DNA of 64,000 nucleotides from Pseudomonas palleroniana (GTDB lineage Bacteria; Pseudomonadota; Gammaproteobacteria; Pseudomonadales; Pseudomonadaceae): assembly GCF_003031675.1 (NCBI RefSeq), contig NZ_PYWX01000082.1, forward strand, positions 1 to 64,000, read 5' to 3'. Made by a program: the position numbers and the translations under genes. The notes below the pieces were generated by a model, which was given only the letters and a program-made list of their open reading frames with translations, searched no databases and had not been told where the DNA came from. This document shows, one piece after another, positions 32,722 to 40,150 of this stretch. The number at the start of each line of letters is the position of its first letter. The first letter of the stretch is position 1.

Positions 32722-33885
32722 TTACAAGTTGCGGCTATGCCGATAGTCACTGACCGCCTCGTACACCGCCTTGCGCAAGCGGTTGATTCCCCCGATCGGC
32801 CGGTGCGCCTCCAGCCCGAACCACGGGTTGAACGACTGGTTGTCACAGGCCAGGTTCAAGGCCGGTGTGTCAAAGTCCTGCGCGGGAATCCGCACCTTGG
32901 CCACGGTTTCATAGGGCGCATCGCTTTCCTTCCATTCGATGCTGGTGTCTTCGATCGGCATGAATTTCTGCGGGTTCTGCCGCTGAATCTGCAATACAAA
33001 ACAGGCTGGTACACGGTCGGTAGACAGTTGCTGGTTCAAGGCGCTGCGCAGGAAATTCGGCAGGTCCTGGTTCTGTTTGGGGAGCACATACTCCGGGCAG
33101 CTTTGTGGGTCGGGGGCGACGCGGAATTTGGCATTGGCCGCGCCGAATTTGTACGGTGAAACTGAAAAGTAGGTCGCCTGCGTCGGGCTCGCCGGTGCCG
33201 GCGCCAAGGTCGCCAGGGCGATAAACAGATGGCGTACCTGCCAACTGCGAGGGTCGGCTTTGGGGAAGAACGCCAGGACCTTTTTGCCGTCGGCCTGGGC
33301 GCCGATGTTCTGCGCGTATTCCGCCACATCACTGACAAAGAAATTTGGGTGGCTGAACATCACGAAGTCTTGTTCCGTGCGTGCTTGCTGGTCCGCCATC
33401 AATTGTTTGCCCGGTACATCCAGCAGCTTGAGCGCCATGCCCCGAGCATCGCGAATGCTGTCGAACTGTGGGTAGGCATTGCCGTTGGACAGCCGCATCT
33501 GCGCCTGCCAGGTCTTGCCCGGCTCGGCGAACACACCTTGGCGCAAGGCGGGGTCGAGGTCCGCCAGTACGCTGACTTCGGCCTTCACGCAGCCATGGGC
33601 CTTGGCGTGGGCATCACGCAGATAGCGCGTGCCTTCGCGGTGTTGGTCGACAATCCGTACCGCCGTCTGGATGATGCCCTGGGTCATGGCCGCTTCACCG
33701 GCCGGGATCTGCTCGTTCGGCGACACCGGGCCACTGTGCTGCCAGGCGAACCAGGCAGTGGCTCCCAGCCAGCCGAGCACGCCCAGGCCGATCAGCCACA
33801 ACAGGGTTTTGCCGAGAAACCGGCCCAGGCGCAGCCAGAGACGTGCGAGCAGCGAGCGTTCGTTGTATTGGGATCGAATCATCAT
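32722..33885 (-). CDS. Membrane-anchored catalase-family (heme) protein
   Basis: A 387-residue protein with an N-terminal transmembrane anchor (TLLWLIGLGVLGWLGATAWFAW, ~28-50) and a catalase-fold domain of the SrpA-like group. Motifs GTRYLRDAHAKAHGCVKAEVSV (distal histidine region) and DFVMFSHPNFFVSD are visible. The standard catalase C-terminal and NADPH-binding parts are missing, so peroxidase-type chemistry toward organic peroxides is more likely than catalase activity (inference). It is translationally coupled to the upstream di-heme cytochrome gene (ATGA overlap), so both act in the periplasm on a shared substrate. Confidence 0.82.
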   Translation of the reverse strand: MMIRSQYNERSLLARLWLRLGRFLGKTLLWLIGLGVLGWLGATAWFAWQHSGPVSPNEQIPAGEAAMTQGIIQTAVRIVDQHREGTRYLRDAHAKAHGCVKAEVSVLADLDPALRQGVFAEPGKTWQAQMRLSNGNAYPQFDSIRDARGMALKLLDVPGKQLMADQQARTEQDFVMFSHPNFFVSDVAEYAQNIGAQADGKKVLAFFPKADPRSWQVRHLFIALATLAPAPASPTQATYFSVSPYKFGAANAKFRVAPDPQSCPEYVLPKQNQDLPNFLRSALNQQLSTDRVPACFVLQIQRQNPQKFMPIEDTSIEWKESDAPYETVAKVRIPAQDFDTPALNLACDNQSFNPWFGLEAHRPIGGINRLRKAVYEAVSDYRHSRNL

Positions 33886-35693
33886 GGCAATTGTTGCTCC
33901 AGCGGGCCGCCCAGCACTTTGAGGTATTCCAGCAGCGCCCAGCGTTCTTGTGGCTGCAGGCTACGGCCGATCACGCCGTTGCCGCGTTGACCGGCGCGGA
34001 ATTCATGGCCGCTGTTGTGGTTGCCGGTGATTTTGGTATCGAACAGGAAGGCGTTCTTGAATGCAGCGGTTTCAAAGCCCAGGTGGCGCGGGTCGTAGTT
34101 GAAGGTGCCTTTATAGAACGTGGTGCTGCGCTCGTCCTGGGGCGAAAGCAATTGATAGATCGTCGGCACCGAGCCGTTGTGCAGGAACGGCGGGGTTGCC
34201 CAGACGCCGGCCAGCGGGCGTGCCTTGTAGGCGCGCAGTTCGCGCACACCGATAGGCAGGCCGAAGCCGTCCAGGCCCGGGCGTTCGGCCGGGGTCACAC
34301 CGGCAGCGCGGTAGGCGTGCTCTTCGACGAAGGCGGTGACGTAGGCCAGGCCCTGGGCCACGGACATCTTTTTCAAGTCCATCGGTTCGGTCGGGGTCGG
34401 GTGCAACTGGACATCGAGCTTGGCCAGTTCCGCCGGGTCCCATTGCAGGGCGCTCAGGTCATAACGGTGGTCGGCGATGTTGCTTGCGGCGGTTGGGTCG
34501 GTGCCGATGTATTCGACCGGGAGCATTTTCAGTTGCTGCACCGGGCGTCCCGTTTCCTGGCTGACGGCGGGCACATGGCAACCAGCGCAGTTCTCGGCGA
34601 ACAGGGCGCGGCCCTGGGCGGCGAGGGGTTTGTCGATGGCACCGAACAGGTCTTCCGGCCAGGTCGGCGGCTTGAGGTGTTGCAGGGTTTCTTCAATCAG
34701 GTTCAGGTCACGCACGCGCACGCTGGAAGGGTAGCGGGCGTCTCCCTGCAGCGGCTGGCCGGCGTTGTCGAAGAAATTCAGAGTGGCGCCGACGCCGAGG
34801 GCTTCGCCGATATTGCGCGCCATGGGTTGCTGGGCTGAGCCGTTCCATTGCACCCAATCGAAGGTCCAGATATCCCACAGATGGGGGTAGTCCACGGGGG
34901 CGTTGGCGATGCGGTAATTGTCCGGTGAAATCGCGTCGCCGAAACTGGCATTGGCAATACGGCCAAATGCATCGGTGCGGCCAGGACCTTCTTCGGTGGG
35001 ATAGAGGCCACGGTGGGTGTCGTTCCAGGCGACTTTGAGGAACTGGTCCAGGGACTGCTTGAAGTCCGCGCGCAGTTGTTTCTTGTTGTTGTCGTCGTAA
35101 TCGAAACCGAGCACTTCCCGGGCAAAGCGCTCGAACTTCCAGGGGTTGTAATACGTGGCGGCAAGGCTGGCCACCAGGGCCTGGCCGAAACTGCCGCCAC
35201 GCAAGGTGGGCACGCTGGAAGGCAGCACATGTTGAGCCGAGCCACCGTCTACGCGCAGGGCCTGGCCTTTGAAGTGCAGTTCGCCGGTGTGGCAGGCGGC
35301 GCAGGTGATATCCAGATACTCCACTTTGCTGTCGGCGTTCTGATGCCGGGCGAACCCCACGGGCAGGTTGCCAGGGTTTTGCGTGGTGGGCACCTGCTTG
35401 GGATCGACCAGGAAACCGAAGCGTGCCAAGTATTCGGGCGTGGCAAAGCGCTGCTCCGAGAAGGGCAGTTCCAGGGCTGTGAACCAGTTGTAATGCAGGC
35501 CCTTTACCTGGGTGCCCTGGGGCGTGAAGTAGTAGGTCTGACGGTCGGCGGCACTCCATTGATCCTGGTAATGCACCTGCTGCACGGGCACGTAGTCCGG
35601 CAGTCTGGGGTTGACGGTGTAATAGAGCACCACGGCCAGGAGCAGGCCCAATGCCAGGAGTATCAGGAGTAAAACACGGGAAAAAATGCGCAA
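33882..35693 (-). CDS. Di-heme c-type cytochrome, peroxidase/RoxA-like
   Basis: A 603-residue periplasmic or membrane-tethered protein. An N-terminal signal anchor (VLLLILLALGLLLAVVLYY) precedes two heme c sites: CAACH (C131, C134, H135) and CAGCH (C369, C372, H373). The C-terminal KARPLAGVWATPPFLHNGSVPT motif is typical of the large di-heme group that includes rubber oxygenase RoxA and, as I recall, the oleate diol synthases of P. aeruginosa. Length fits that group rather than the ~330-residue CcpA peroxidases. It is first in a two-gene unit with the catalase-like protein. Substrate unknown; a lipid or polyisoprenoid peroxide is plausible. Confidence 0.82.
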   Translation of the reverse strand: MRIFSRVLLLILLALGLLLAVVLYYTVNPRLPDYVPVQQVHYQDQWSAADRQTYYFTPQGTQVKGLHYNWFTALELPFSEQRFATPEYLARFGFLVDPKQVPTTQNPGNLPVGFARHQNADSKVEYLDITCAACHTGELHFKGQALRVDGGSAQHVLPSSVPTLRGGSFGQALVASLAATYYNPWKFERFAREVLGFDYDDNNKKQLRADFKQSLDQFLKVAWNDTHRGLYPTEEGPGRTDAFGRIANASFGDAISPDNYRIANAPVDYPHLWDIWTFDWVQWNGSAQQPMARNIGEALGVGATLNFFDNAGQPLQGDARYPSSVRVRDLNLIEETLQHLKPPTWPEDLFGAIDKPLAAQGRALFAENCAGCHVPAVSQETGRPVQQLKMLPVEYIGTDPTAASNIADHRYDLSALQWDPAELAKLDVQLHPTPTEPMDLKKMSVAQGLAYVTAFVEEHAYRAAGVTPAERPGLDGFGLPIGVRELRAYKARPLAGVWATPPFLHNGSVPTIYQLLSPQDERSTTFYKGTFNYDPRHLGFETAAFKNAFLFDTKITGNHNSGHEFRAGQRGNGVIGRSLQPQERWALLEYLKVLGGPLEQQLP

Positions 35694-35787
35694 GATAACT
35701 ATCCTTGTCGAGGGGTAGCGCTCTTATGCCATCACCCCACGGGGGCGGCAAGTGGCCATGAGCGCGGTTACAGGTGGTCCCGCGATC

Positions 35788-35811
35788 CTTCGCGGACCCC
35801 CATGATGAATG
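35788..35811. other. Hairpin in the divergent cytochrome c-fklB promoter region
   Basis: GGTCCCGCGA and TCGCGGACC-type arms around a short loop. The 248-bp region 35694-35941 otherwise holds the divergent promoters; no other clear motif was found. Confidence 0.4.
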
Positions 35812-35941
35812 AAAATGCTTTTAAACACGTGAACTTATCAGAAGTTTCCCGCTCAGATGCCGGTAGCCATTGGTCGTGGCCGCCTGATAAGCTCGCGACT
35901 TTAATTCGATTGCCCTTTTGGCGCATGAACAAGGAAATAGC

Positions 35942-36682
35942 ATGAAACAGCATCGGTTGGCGGCGGCGGTGGCCCTGGTTAGCCTGGTACTTGCGGGTTG
36001 TGATTCGCAGACCAGCGTAGAGCTGAAAACCCCGGCGCAGAAAGCTTCCTACGGCATCGGCCTGAACATGGGCAAAAGCCTTGCTCAAGAAGGCATGGAT
36101 GACCTGGACTCCAAAGCGGTAGCCCAAGGTATCGAAGATGCCGTCGGCAAGAAAGAACAGAAGCTGAAAGATGACGAACTGGTCGAAGCGTTTGCCGCAC
36201 TGCAAAAACGTGCTGAAGAACGTATGACCAAAATGAGTGAAGAGTCGGCAGTTGCCGGCAAGAAATTCCTCGAAGAAAACGGCAAGAAAGAAGGTGTGGT
36301 CACGACCGCTTCCGGTCTGCAGTACAAGATCCTGAAGAAGGCCGACGGCGCTCAGCCCAAGCCGACCGACGTAGTGACTGTTCACTACACCGGTAAGCTC
36401 ACCAATGGCACCACCTTCGACAGCTCCGTAGATCGCGGCAGCCCGATTGACCTGCCGGTCAGCGGCGTGATCCCGGGTTGGGTCGAAGGCCTGCAACTGA
36501 TGCACGTGGGTGAGAAGGTCGAGTTGTACATCCCTTCGGACCTGGCCTACGGCGCACAAAGCCCGAGCCCGGCGATTCCGGCCAACTCCGTGCTGGTATT
36601 CGACCTGGAACTGCTGGGTATCAAGGACCCGGCCAAGGCTGACGCCCCTGAAGCACCTGCTGCACCAGCCGCCAAGAAGTAA
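35942..36682 (+). CDS. fklB: FKBP-type peptidyl-prolyl isomerase lipoprotein (FklB/Mip-like)
   Basis: A 246-residue envelope chaperone. A lipoprotein signal ends in the lipobox LAGC with C20 as the lipidated cysteine. Residues ~28-120 are the helical dimerisation domain, including MTKMSEESAVAGKKFLEENGK. Residues ~125-230 are the FKBP domain: VTVHYTGKLTNGTTFDSS, GVIPGWVEGLQLMHVGEK and IPSDLAYGAQSPSPAIPANSVLVFDLEL. A short Ala/Pro/Lys tail follows. AAGGAA lies 6 nt before the ATG. It catalyses proline cis-trans isomerisation during periplasmic folding. A terminator follows at 36700. Confidence 0.93.
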   Translation: MKQHRLAAAVALVSLVLAGCDSQTSVELKTPAQKASYGIGLNMGKSLAQEGMDDLDSKAVAQGIEDAVGKKEQKLKDDELVEAFAALQKRAEERMTKMSEESAVAGKKFLEENGKKEGVVTTASGLQYKILKKADGAQPKPTDVVTVHYTGKLTNGTTFDSSVDRGSPIDLPVSGVIPGWVEGLQLMHVGEKVELYIPSDLAYGAQSPSPAIPANSVLVFDLELLGIKDPAKADAPEAPAAPAAKK

Positions 36683-36699
36683 TCGGCGCTTGAACACAC

Positions 36700-36730
36700 A
36701 ACGCCCCGTTTTGACGGGGCGTTGTTGTTT
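36700..36730 (+). terminator. Terminator of fklB
   Basis: AACGCCCCGT-TTTG-ACGGGGCGTT hairpin followed by GTTGTTTCT. Confidence 0.85.
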
Positions 36731-36948
36731 CTGCATATTGGCGAAACGCCAACCCTCCGTTCGTGCAGTGAATCTGATCGAACGTCCGTTGTGCCGCGCA
36801 GTCTGAACTAAGACTCAAGCATGGGTAGCCGCACATCAACGTCAAGTCAATGAAATCTTGGGTTTTTTTAATGTGCGCAAAAAACGCCCGATCTAACTGA
36901 AAGCCTTGTAAACAGAGGGTTTCAGCCATGAAAAAAGGCTCTGTTCAC

Positions 36949-36979
36949 AAGGTTATCCACAATTTGTGTGGATAACCTT
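36949..36979. promoter_or_regulatory. Perfect palindrome made of two inverted DnaA boxes
   Basis: AAGGTTATCCACA (36949-36961) and TGTGGATAACCTT (36967-36979) with a 5-bp spacer. Each arm contains the exact consensus DnaA box TTATCCACA. It lies 27 bp before the DUF1232 gene. It might bind DnaA or act as a hairpin in RNA. The remaining 36731-36948 shows no gene. Confidence 0.65.
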
Positions 36980-37006
36980 TTCTGTCGTCTGGAACTGGAG
37001 TGACGA

Positions 37007-37462
37007 ATGAAACCACCCTTCAATTTCACCCGTTTCCTGCCCATGGCTGCGCGCCTGCTCGGCCGCGGCCGCTTGCCCACCTTGCTGTTTGCCGTTGCGG
37101 CCAAGGGGTCGAGCCAGGGCAATCGCCTGGGCAAGCTCAAGGATGATCTAAAGCTGCTACAGGCCCTGTGCCTGGCTTACTGGCGTGGCGAATACCGCGC
37201 CATCAGCCCAAAGGCACTCATCTCGGTGGTGGCGGGGCTGATGTACTTCCTGAGTCCGATTGACGCGATCCCGGATTTTATCCCCGTATTCGGTATGCTG
37301 GATGATATCGCCGTGCTGGCATGGCTCATGAAGACCCTGGACGGCGAACTGGGCGCCTTTCGCACCTGGCGTGACGCCCAGCGCCCCGAAAAGCTGGCGG
37401 TGGTTGAGCGCCTGCCGGCGACGCCTGCGCTGCTGGCCGAGGAAAACCCGCAAAAAAACTGA
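37007..37462 (+). CDS. YkvA/DUF1232-family small membrane protein
   Basis: A 151-residue protein with the DUF1232 core: AISPKALISVVAGLMYFLSPIDAIPDFIPVFGMLDDIAVLAWLMK. The segment SPIDAIPDFIP-x-G-x-LDD is the family signature and suggests a membrane hairpin. An N-terminal basic segment is followed by a polar tail. ACTGGAGTG lies just upstream of the ATG. The function of the family is not established. Confidence 0.85.
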   Translation: MKPPFNFTRFLPMAARLLGRGRLPTLLFAVAAKGSSQGNRLGKLKDDLKLLQALCLAYWRGEYRAISPKALISVVAGLMYFLSPIDAIPDFIPVFGMLDDIAVLAWLMKTLDGELGAFRTWRDAQRPEKLAVVERLPATPALLAEENPQKN

Positions 37463-37497
37463 CGGTGCTTATATCCCCCTGCGACCTTTGTGGCTGT

Positions 37498-37548
37498 TAG
37501 GATTACACTTCTAAGGAAAGAACTTACTTAGTAAGTGTTGTTATCCTA
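37498..37548 (+). promoter_or_regulatory. Nested dyad ahead of the XRE regulator
   Basis: The 15-bp palindrome ACTTACTTAGTAAGT (37522-37536) lies inside a wider imperfect dyad, TAGGAT...ATCCTA (37498-37548). It ends 10 bp before the ATG, a good position for an autoregulatory operator. Confidence 0.6.
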
Positions 37549-37558
37549 CGGGGCAGTC

Positions 37559-37897
37559 ATGGATATTCAGATCATTTCACGCGATGGCGAACCCGAATAC
37601 GCGGTGTTGCCATGGGACCAGTACCAGGCGCTGCTTAAAGCTGCCGGCCAGCAACAACCCGCACCGACTCCATCTTCTGCCACCCAGGCCACGCCTGATC
37701 AGGCTTTGCGTCCGCTCGCCGAACTGCGCGGCTTGCGTGAAGGCAAGGGCCTGGCCATCGAAGCCCTGGCCCGTACCGTGGGGATCAGCCCCTCGTATCT
37801 TGGATTGATTGAAAGTGGTGAGCGCCAGCCGGATGCCGCTATCCGCCGCAGCCTGGCCTGGGAATTGGGCGTTGCAGGTTGGAGGGATGAATCTTGA
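37559..37897 (+). CDS. XRE-family regulator with Phd-like N-terminus
   Basis: A 112-residue protein. Residues 1-30 (DGEPEYAVLPWDQYQALLKAAG) resemble the N-terminal dimerisation strand of Phd/YefM-type antitoxins. A Pro/Ala/Thr/Gln linker (33-50) follows. Residues ~55-105 are a Cro/CI-type helix-turn-helix (GLAIEALARTVGISPSYLGLIESGERQPD). The ATG at 37559 is preceded by GGGG. A dyad directly upstream suggests autoregulation. Its stop overlaps the TTG start of the next gene, so the pair is coupled, as in toxin-antitoxin modules. Whether the partner is toxic cannot be told. Confidence 0.8.
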   Translation: MDIQIISRDGEPEYAVLPWDQYQALLKAAGQQQPAPTPSSATQATPDQALRPLAELRGLREGKGLAIEALARTVGISPSYLGLIESGERQPDAAIRRSLAWELGVAGWRDES

Positions 37898-38265
37898 GCC
37901 TACGTATCAGTCGTCAACACTGGGATGGATTACTCAACGAGTTGGACCAGGCGCGCCGCCAGCGCCATTTGCTGACCTACCGCGCGTTGCTGGAGCGCCT
38001 GCAGTTTCCAACCCCTGCCATGCAAACCCTGGCTGCCGCTCTCGAACACCTGGCGGCGCTGGATGCCAAGGCCGAGCAGCCGTTGCGCAGTTCCCTGGTG
38101 ATCAGCCAGGGCGCCAGCCGCCTGCCACGTACCGGTTTCTTTGAGTGTGTAGAGCGCCTGGGGCGCTTCAGTGGGCCATCCGATGGCGTGGCCGCTGCCT
38201 CCTGGCATGCCTCGGAAGTGGTGCGGGTATTCGAATACGAGTACCCGGAATCCGCCGAGGCTTAA
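37894..38265 (+). CDS. Hypothetical protein coupled to the XRE regulator
   Basis: A 123-residue protein of unknown function. It starts with TTG in a TTGA overlap with the upstream stop. It is helical in its first half (HWDGLLNELDQARRQRHLLTYRALLERLQFPTPAMQTLAAALEHLAALD) and strand-rich after ~70. The N-terminal half looks like the small DNA- or protein-binding fold seen in conserved Pseudomonas ORFs of this region. No toxin motif is recognisable. Its 3' end overlaps the convergent EAL/GGDEF gene by four bases. Confidence 0.75.
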   Translation: MSLRISRQHWDGLLNELDQARRQRHLLTYRALLERLQFPTPAMQTLAAALEHLAALDAKAEQPLRSSLVISQGASRLPRTGFFECVERLGRFSGPSDGVAAASWHASEVVRVFEYEYPESAEA

Positions 38266-40031
38266 AGCGCCTGGGGCAGCGTCTCCACGCTGTCGATGAC
38301 ATGGATGCTGTAACCGGCCACATTCTTGGCATGGTGTTTGGCCTGGGAGGCCAGCTCCGCCAACTGGCTGGCATCCAGTTGTCCACAGGCCTGTGGATAG
38401 AGATGCACCACGCCAATGGATAGCGACAGCAGCGCAAACTCCTGACGTATGCCCTGGCGGTTCAACGCCACGAAACAGCCGGCCTCCAAGTGTTCGGCGC
38501 GATAGAAGCGTCGGCATTGGGTGTGGAAATCATCCAGCAATTGGTTGAGCCGCTTGCGCCAATCCTGCGGGCCGAGCACCAGCAAAAAATCATCACCGCC
38601 AATATGCCCGACAAAGTCTCGGCTGGGGTCGATCCGGTCGTTCAGGCATTGCGCCAGGCATAGCAGTACCTCATCTCCACGTCCGTAGCCGTAGATATCA
38701 TTGAACGGCTTGAAACTGTCGATATCCACGTAGCAAATCACCGACTCACGTTGTTGCTGCAGCAACCGCGTCAGGCACTGCTGGATGGGCACGTTGCCCG
38801 GTAGCAGAGTCAGCGGATTGGCGTAGCGTGCCTGCTGGATTTTCAGCTCGGTGATCAGCTTGAGCACATCGATCACCCGGCCCAGGCCCAAGTAGTCCCC
38901 ATTGAGGGTGATGATGAAATCTTCTTCGATGCGCTGCCGTGCGCGGCTGGTCAACAGGCGGCTGACTTGCTGAAGCGACTGGCTCAACTCCACGGCCAGA
39001 AAGTCATCGCTCATCAAGCGGCTGATGGGCTTGCGCGCGAACAGATCGGTGGCGAAAGGCTTGAGCAGCGCATCGGACAACGAGTGTCGATGCACAATGC
39101 CGACCGGGTGGCCACGCCGGTCCAGTACGGCCAGCGAGTTCAGGTTGGCCTGGCGGCGAAACGACTCCAGCACCTGGGCGGTGGCGGTGTCTTGGTCCAC
39201 CGCAGGTTGTTCGTTGAGCAGGGCGCTGAGGTCGCTGCCTTCTTCGCTGAGGGCGGTGCTGGCACTGTCTTGCTTGGGCAGCATCAAGTGTGCTTCTTGC
39301 GGCGGATGTTCCTGGGGCCGGCAGAGCAGATAGCCCTGGACCAGGTCGACGCCCATCTCCGTCAATACCGCGAGTTCTCCAGGCAGTTCGATGCCCTCGG
39401 CAATGACCTGGGCATGGGACGCCCTGGCGATTTGCAGGATAGAGCCGACGAATTCGCGCTTGAGTGCGTCCTGGTGAATACCGTCGATAAAGTGTCGGTC
39501 GATCTTCACGTAGTCCGGGCGCAGTTCCGACCACAGGCGCAGGCTGGAATACCCGGCGCCCAAGTCATCCAGGGCAATGGCAAAGCCCATGTCGCGGTAA
39601 TGGTGCAGGGCGGTTTGCAGGAGTGCGAAATCGTCGGTGGGTGTCTGTTCGGTCAGCTCGATGACCACCTGGCTGGGTGGAATGCCGAAATCGCGCAGCA
39701 GTTGCAGGGTACGGCCTGGCTGGTGCGCGGTCTCCATCAGGGATTCCGGCGAGATATTCAGGAACAGCTTGCCCGGCAGCTTCTGCTCGCTGAAGCGTCG
39801 ACATGCACTTTCGCGGCAGGCCATTTCCAGCTCACTGAGTCGCCCCGTTTGGCTAGCCACCGAGAACAGGGCGACGGGGGAGTGCAGCGGGCTATTGGAG
39901 GGGCCGCGGCTGAGGGCTTCATAGCCGAGGATGCGTCGCTCGGACAGGCAGATGATCGGTTGGAACAGGCTGTGCAAACTGCCATGAGCGAGAATAGAGC
40001 CCAATGCATTCAGCTGTTCGGTCATGGTCAT
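38262..40031 (-). CDS. EAL-CBS-GGDEF cyclic-di-GMP signalling protein
   Basis: A 589-residue cytoplasmic protein with an unusual domain order. Residues ~10-240 are an EAL phosphodiesterase (YEALSR, ELTE, ALDDLGAGYSS, DYVKID, AEGIE), with the metal and catalytic residues present. Residues ~290-410 hold a CBS pair (LAVLDRRGHPVGIVHRHSL). Residues ~425-580 are a GGDEF cyclase domain with the active-site variant GGDDF. Both c-di-GMP synthesis and breakdown are possible, perhaps gated by nucleotide binding to CBS. It lies downstream of prc, with a strong terminator only 14 nt before its start codon. An ATG at 40025 is an alternative start. Confidence 0.9.
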   Translation of the reverse strand: MTMTEQLNALGSILAHGSLHSLFQPIICLSERRILGYEALSRGPSNSPLHSPVALFSVASQTGRLSELEMACRESACRRFSEQKLPGKLFLNISPESLMETAHQPGRTLQLLRDFGIPPSQVVIELTEQTPTDDFALLQTALHHYRDMGFAIALDDLGAGYSSLRLWSELRPDYVKIDRHFIDGIHQDALKREFVGSILQIARASHAQVIAEGIELPGELAVLTEMGVDLVQGYLLCRPQEHPPQEAHLMLPKQDSASTALSEEGSDLSALLNEQPAVDQDTATAQVLESFRRQANLNSLAVLDRRGHPVGIVHRHSLSDALLKPFATDLFARKPISRLMSDDFLAVELSQSLQQVSRLLTSRARQRIEEDFIITLNGDYLGLGRVIDVLKLITELKIQQARYANPLTLLPGNVPIQQCLTRLLQQQRESVICYVDIDSFKPFNDIYGYGRGDEVLLCLAQCLNDRIDPSRDFVGHIGGDDFLLVLGPQDWRKRLNQLLDDFHTQCRRFYRAEHLEAGCFVALNRQGIRQEFALLSLSIGVVHLYPQACGQLDASQLAELASQAKHHAKNVAGYSIHVIDSVETLPQAL

Positions 40032-40045
40032 GGCGATCTCGATCG

Positions 40046-40082
40046 AAAAAAAAGGACCGCAGGCATGGAGCCTGCGGTCCTT
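40046..40082 (-). terminator. prc terminator abutting the EAL-GGDEF start codon
   Basis: On the minus strand: AAGGACCGCAGGC, 5-base loop, GCCTGCGGTCCTT, then a run of eight T (40046-40053). It lies 14 nt upstream of the start codon of the EAL-GGDEF gene and ~69 bp past the prc stop codon. Confidence 0.9.
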
Positions 40083-40150
40083 CATTTCACGACAGAATAA
40101 TGTCTATATGATGACACTCCGTAGGGTGTTCAACATTAAATCGCCATCAT

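Noticed and set aside
36931..36975. 15-codon frame starting MKKGS inside the DnaA-box palindrome
   Set aside because: No ribosome-binding site, composition set by the palindrome; too short to support.
36949..36979. DnaA-box palindrome as a replication origin
   Set aside because: Only two boxes, no AT-rich unwinding region, and no dnaA/dnaN nearby.
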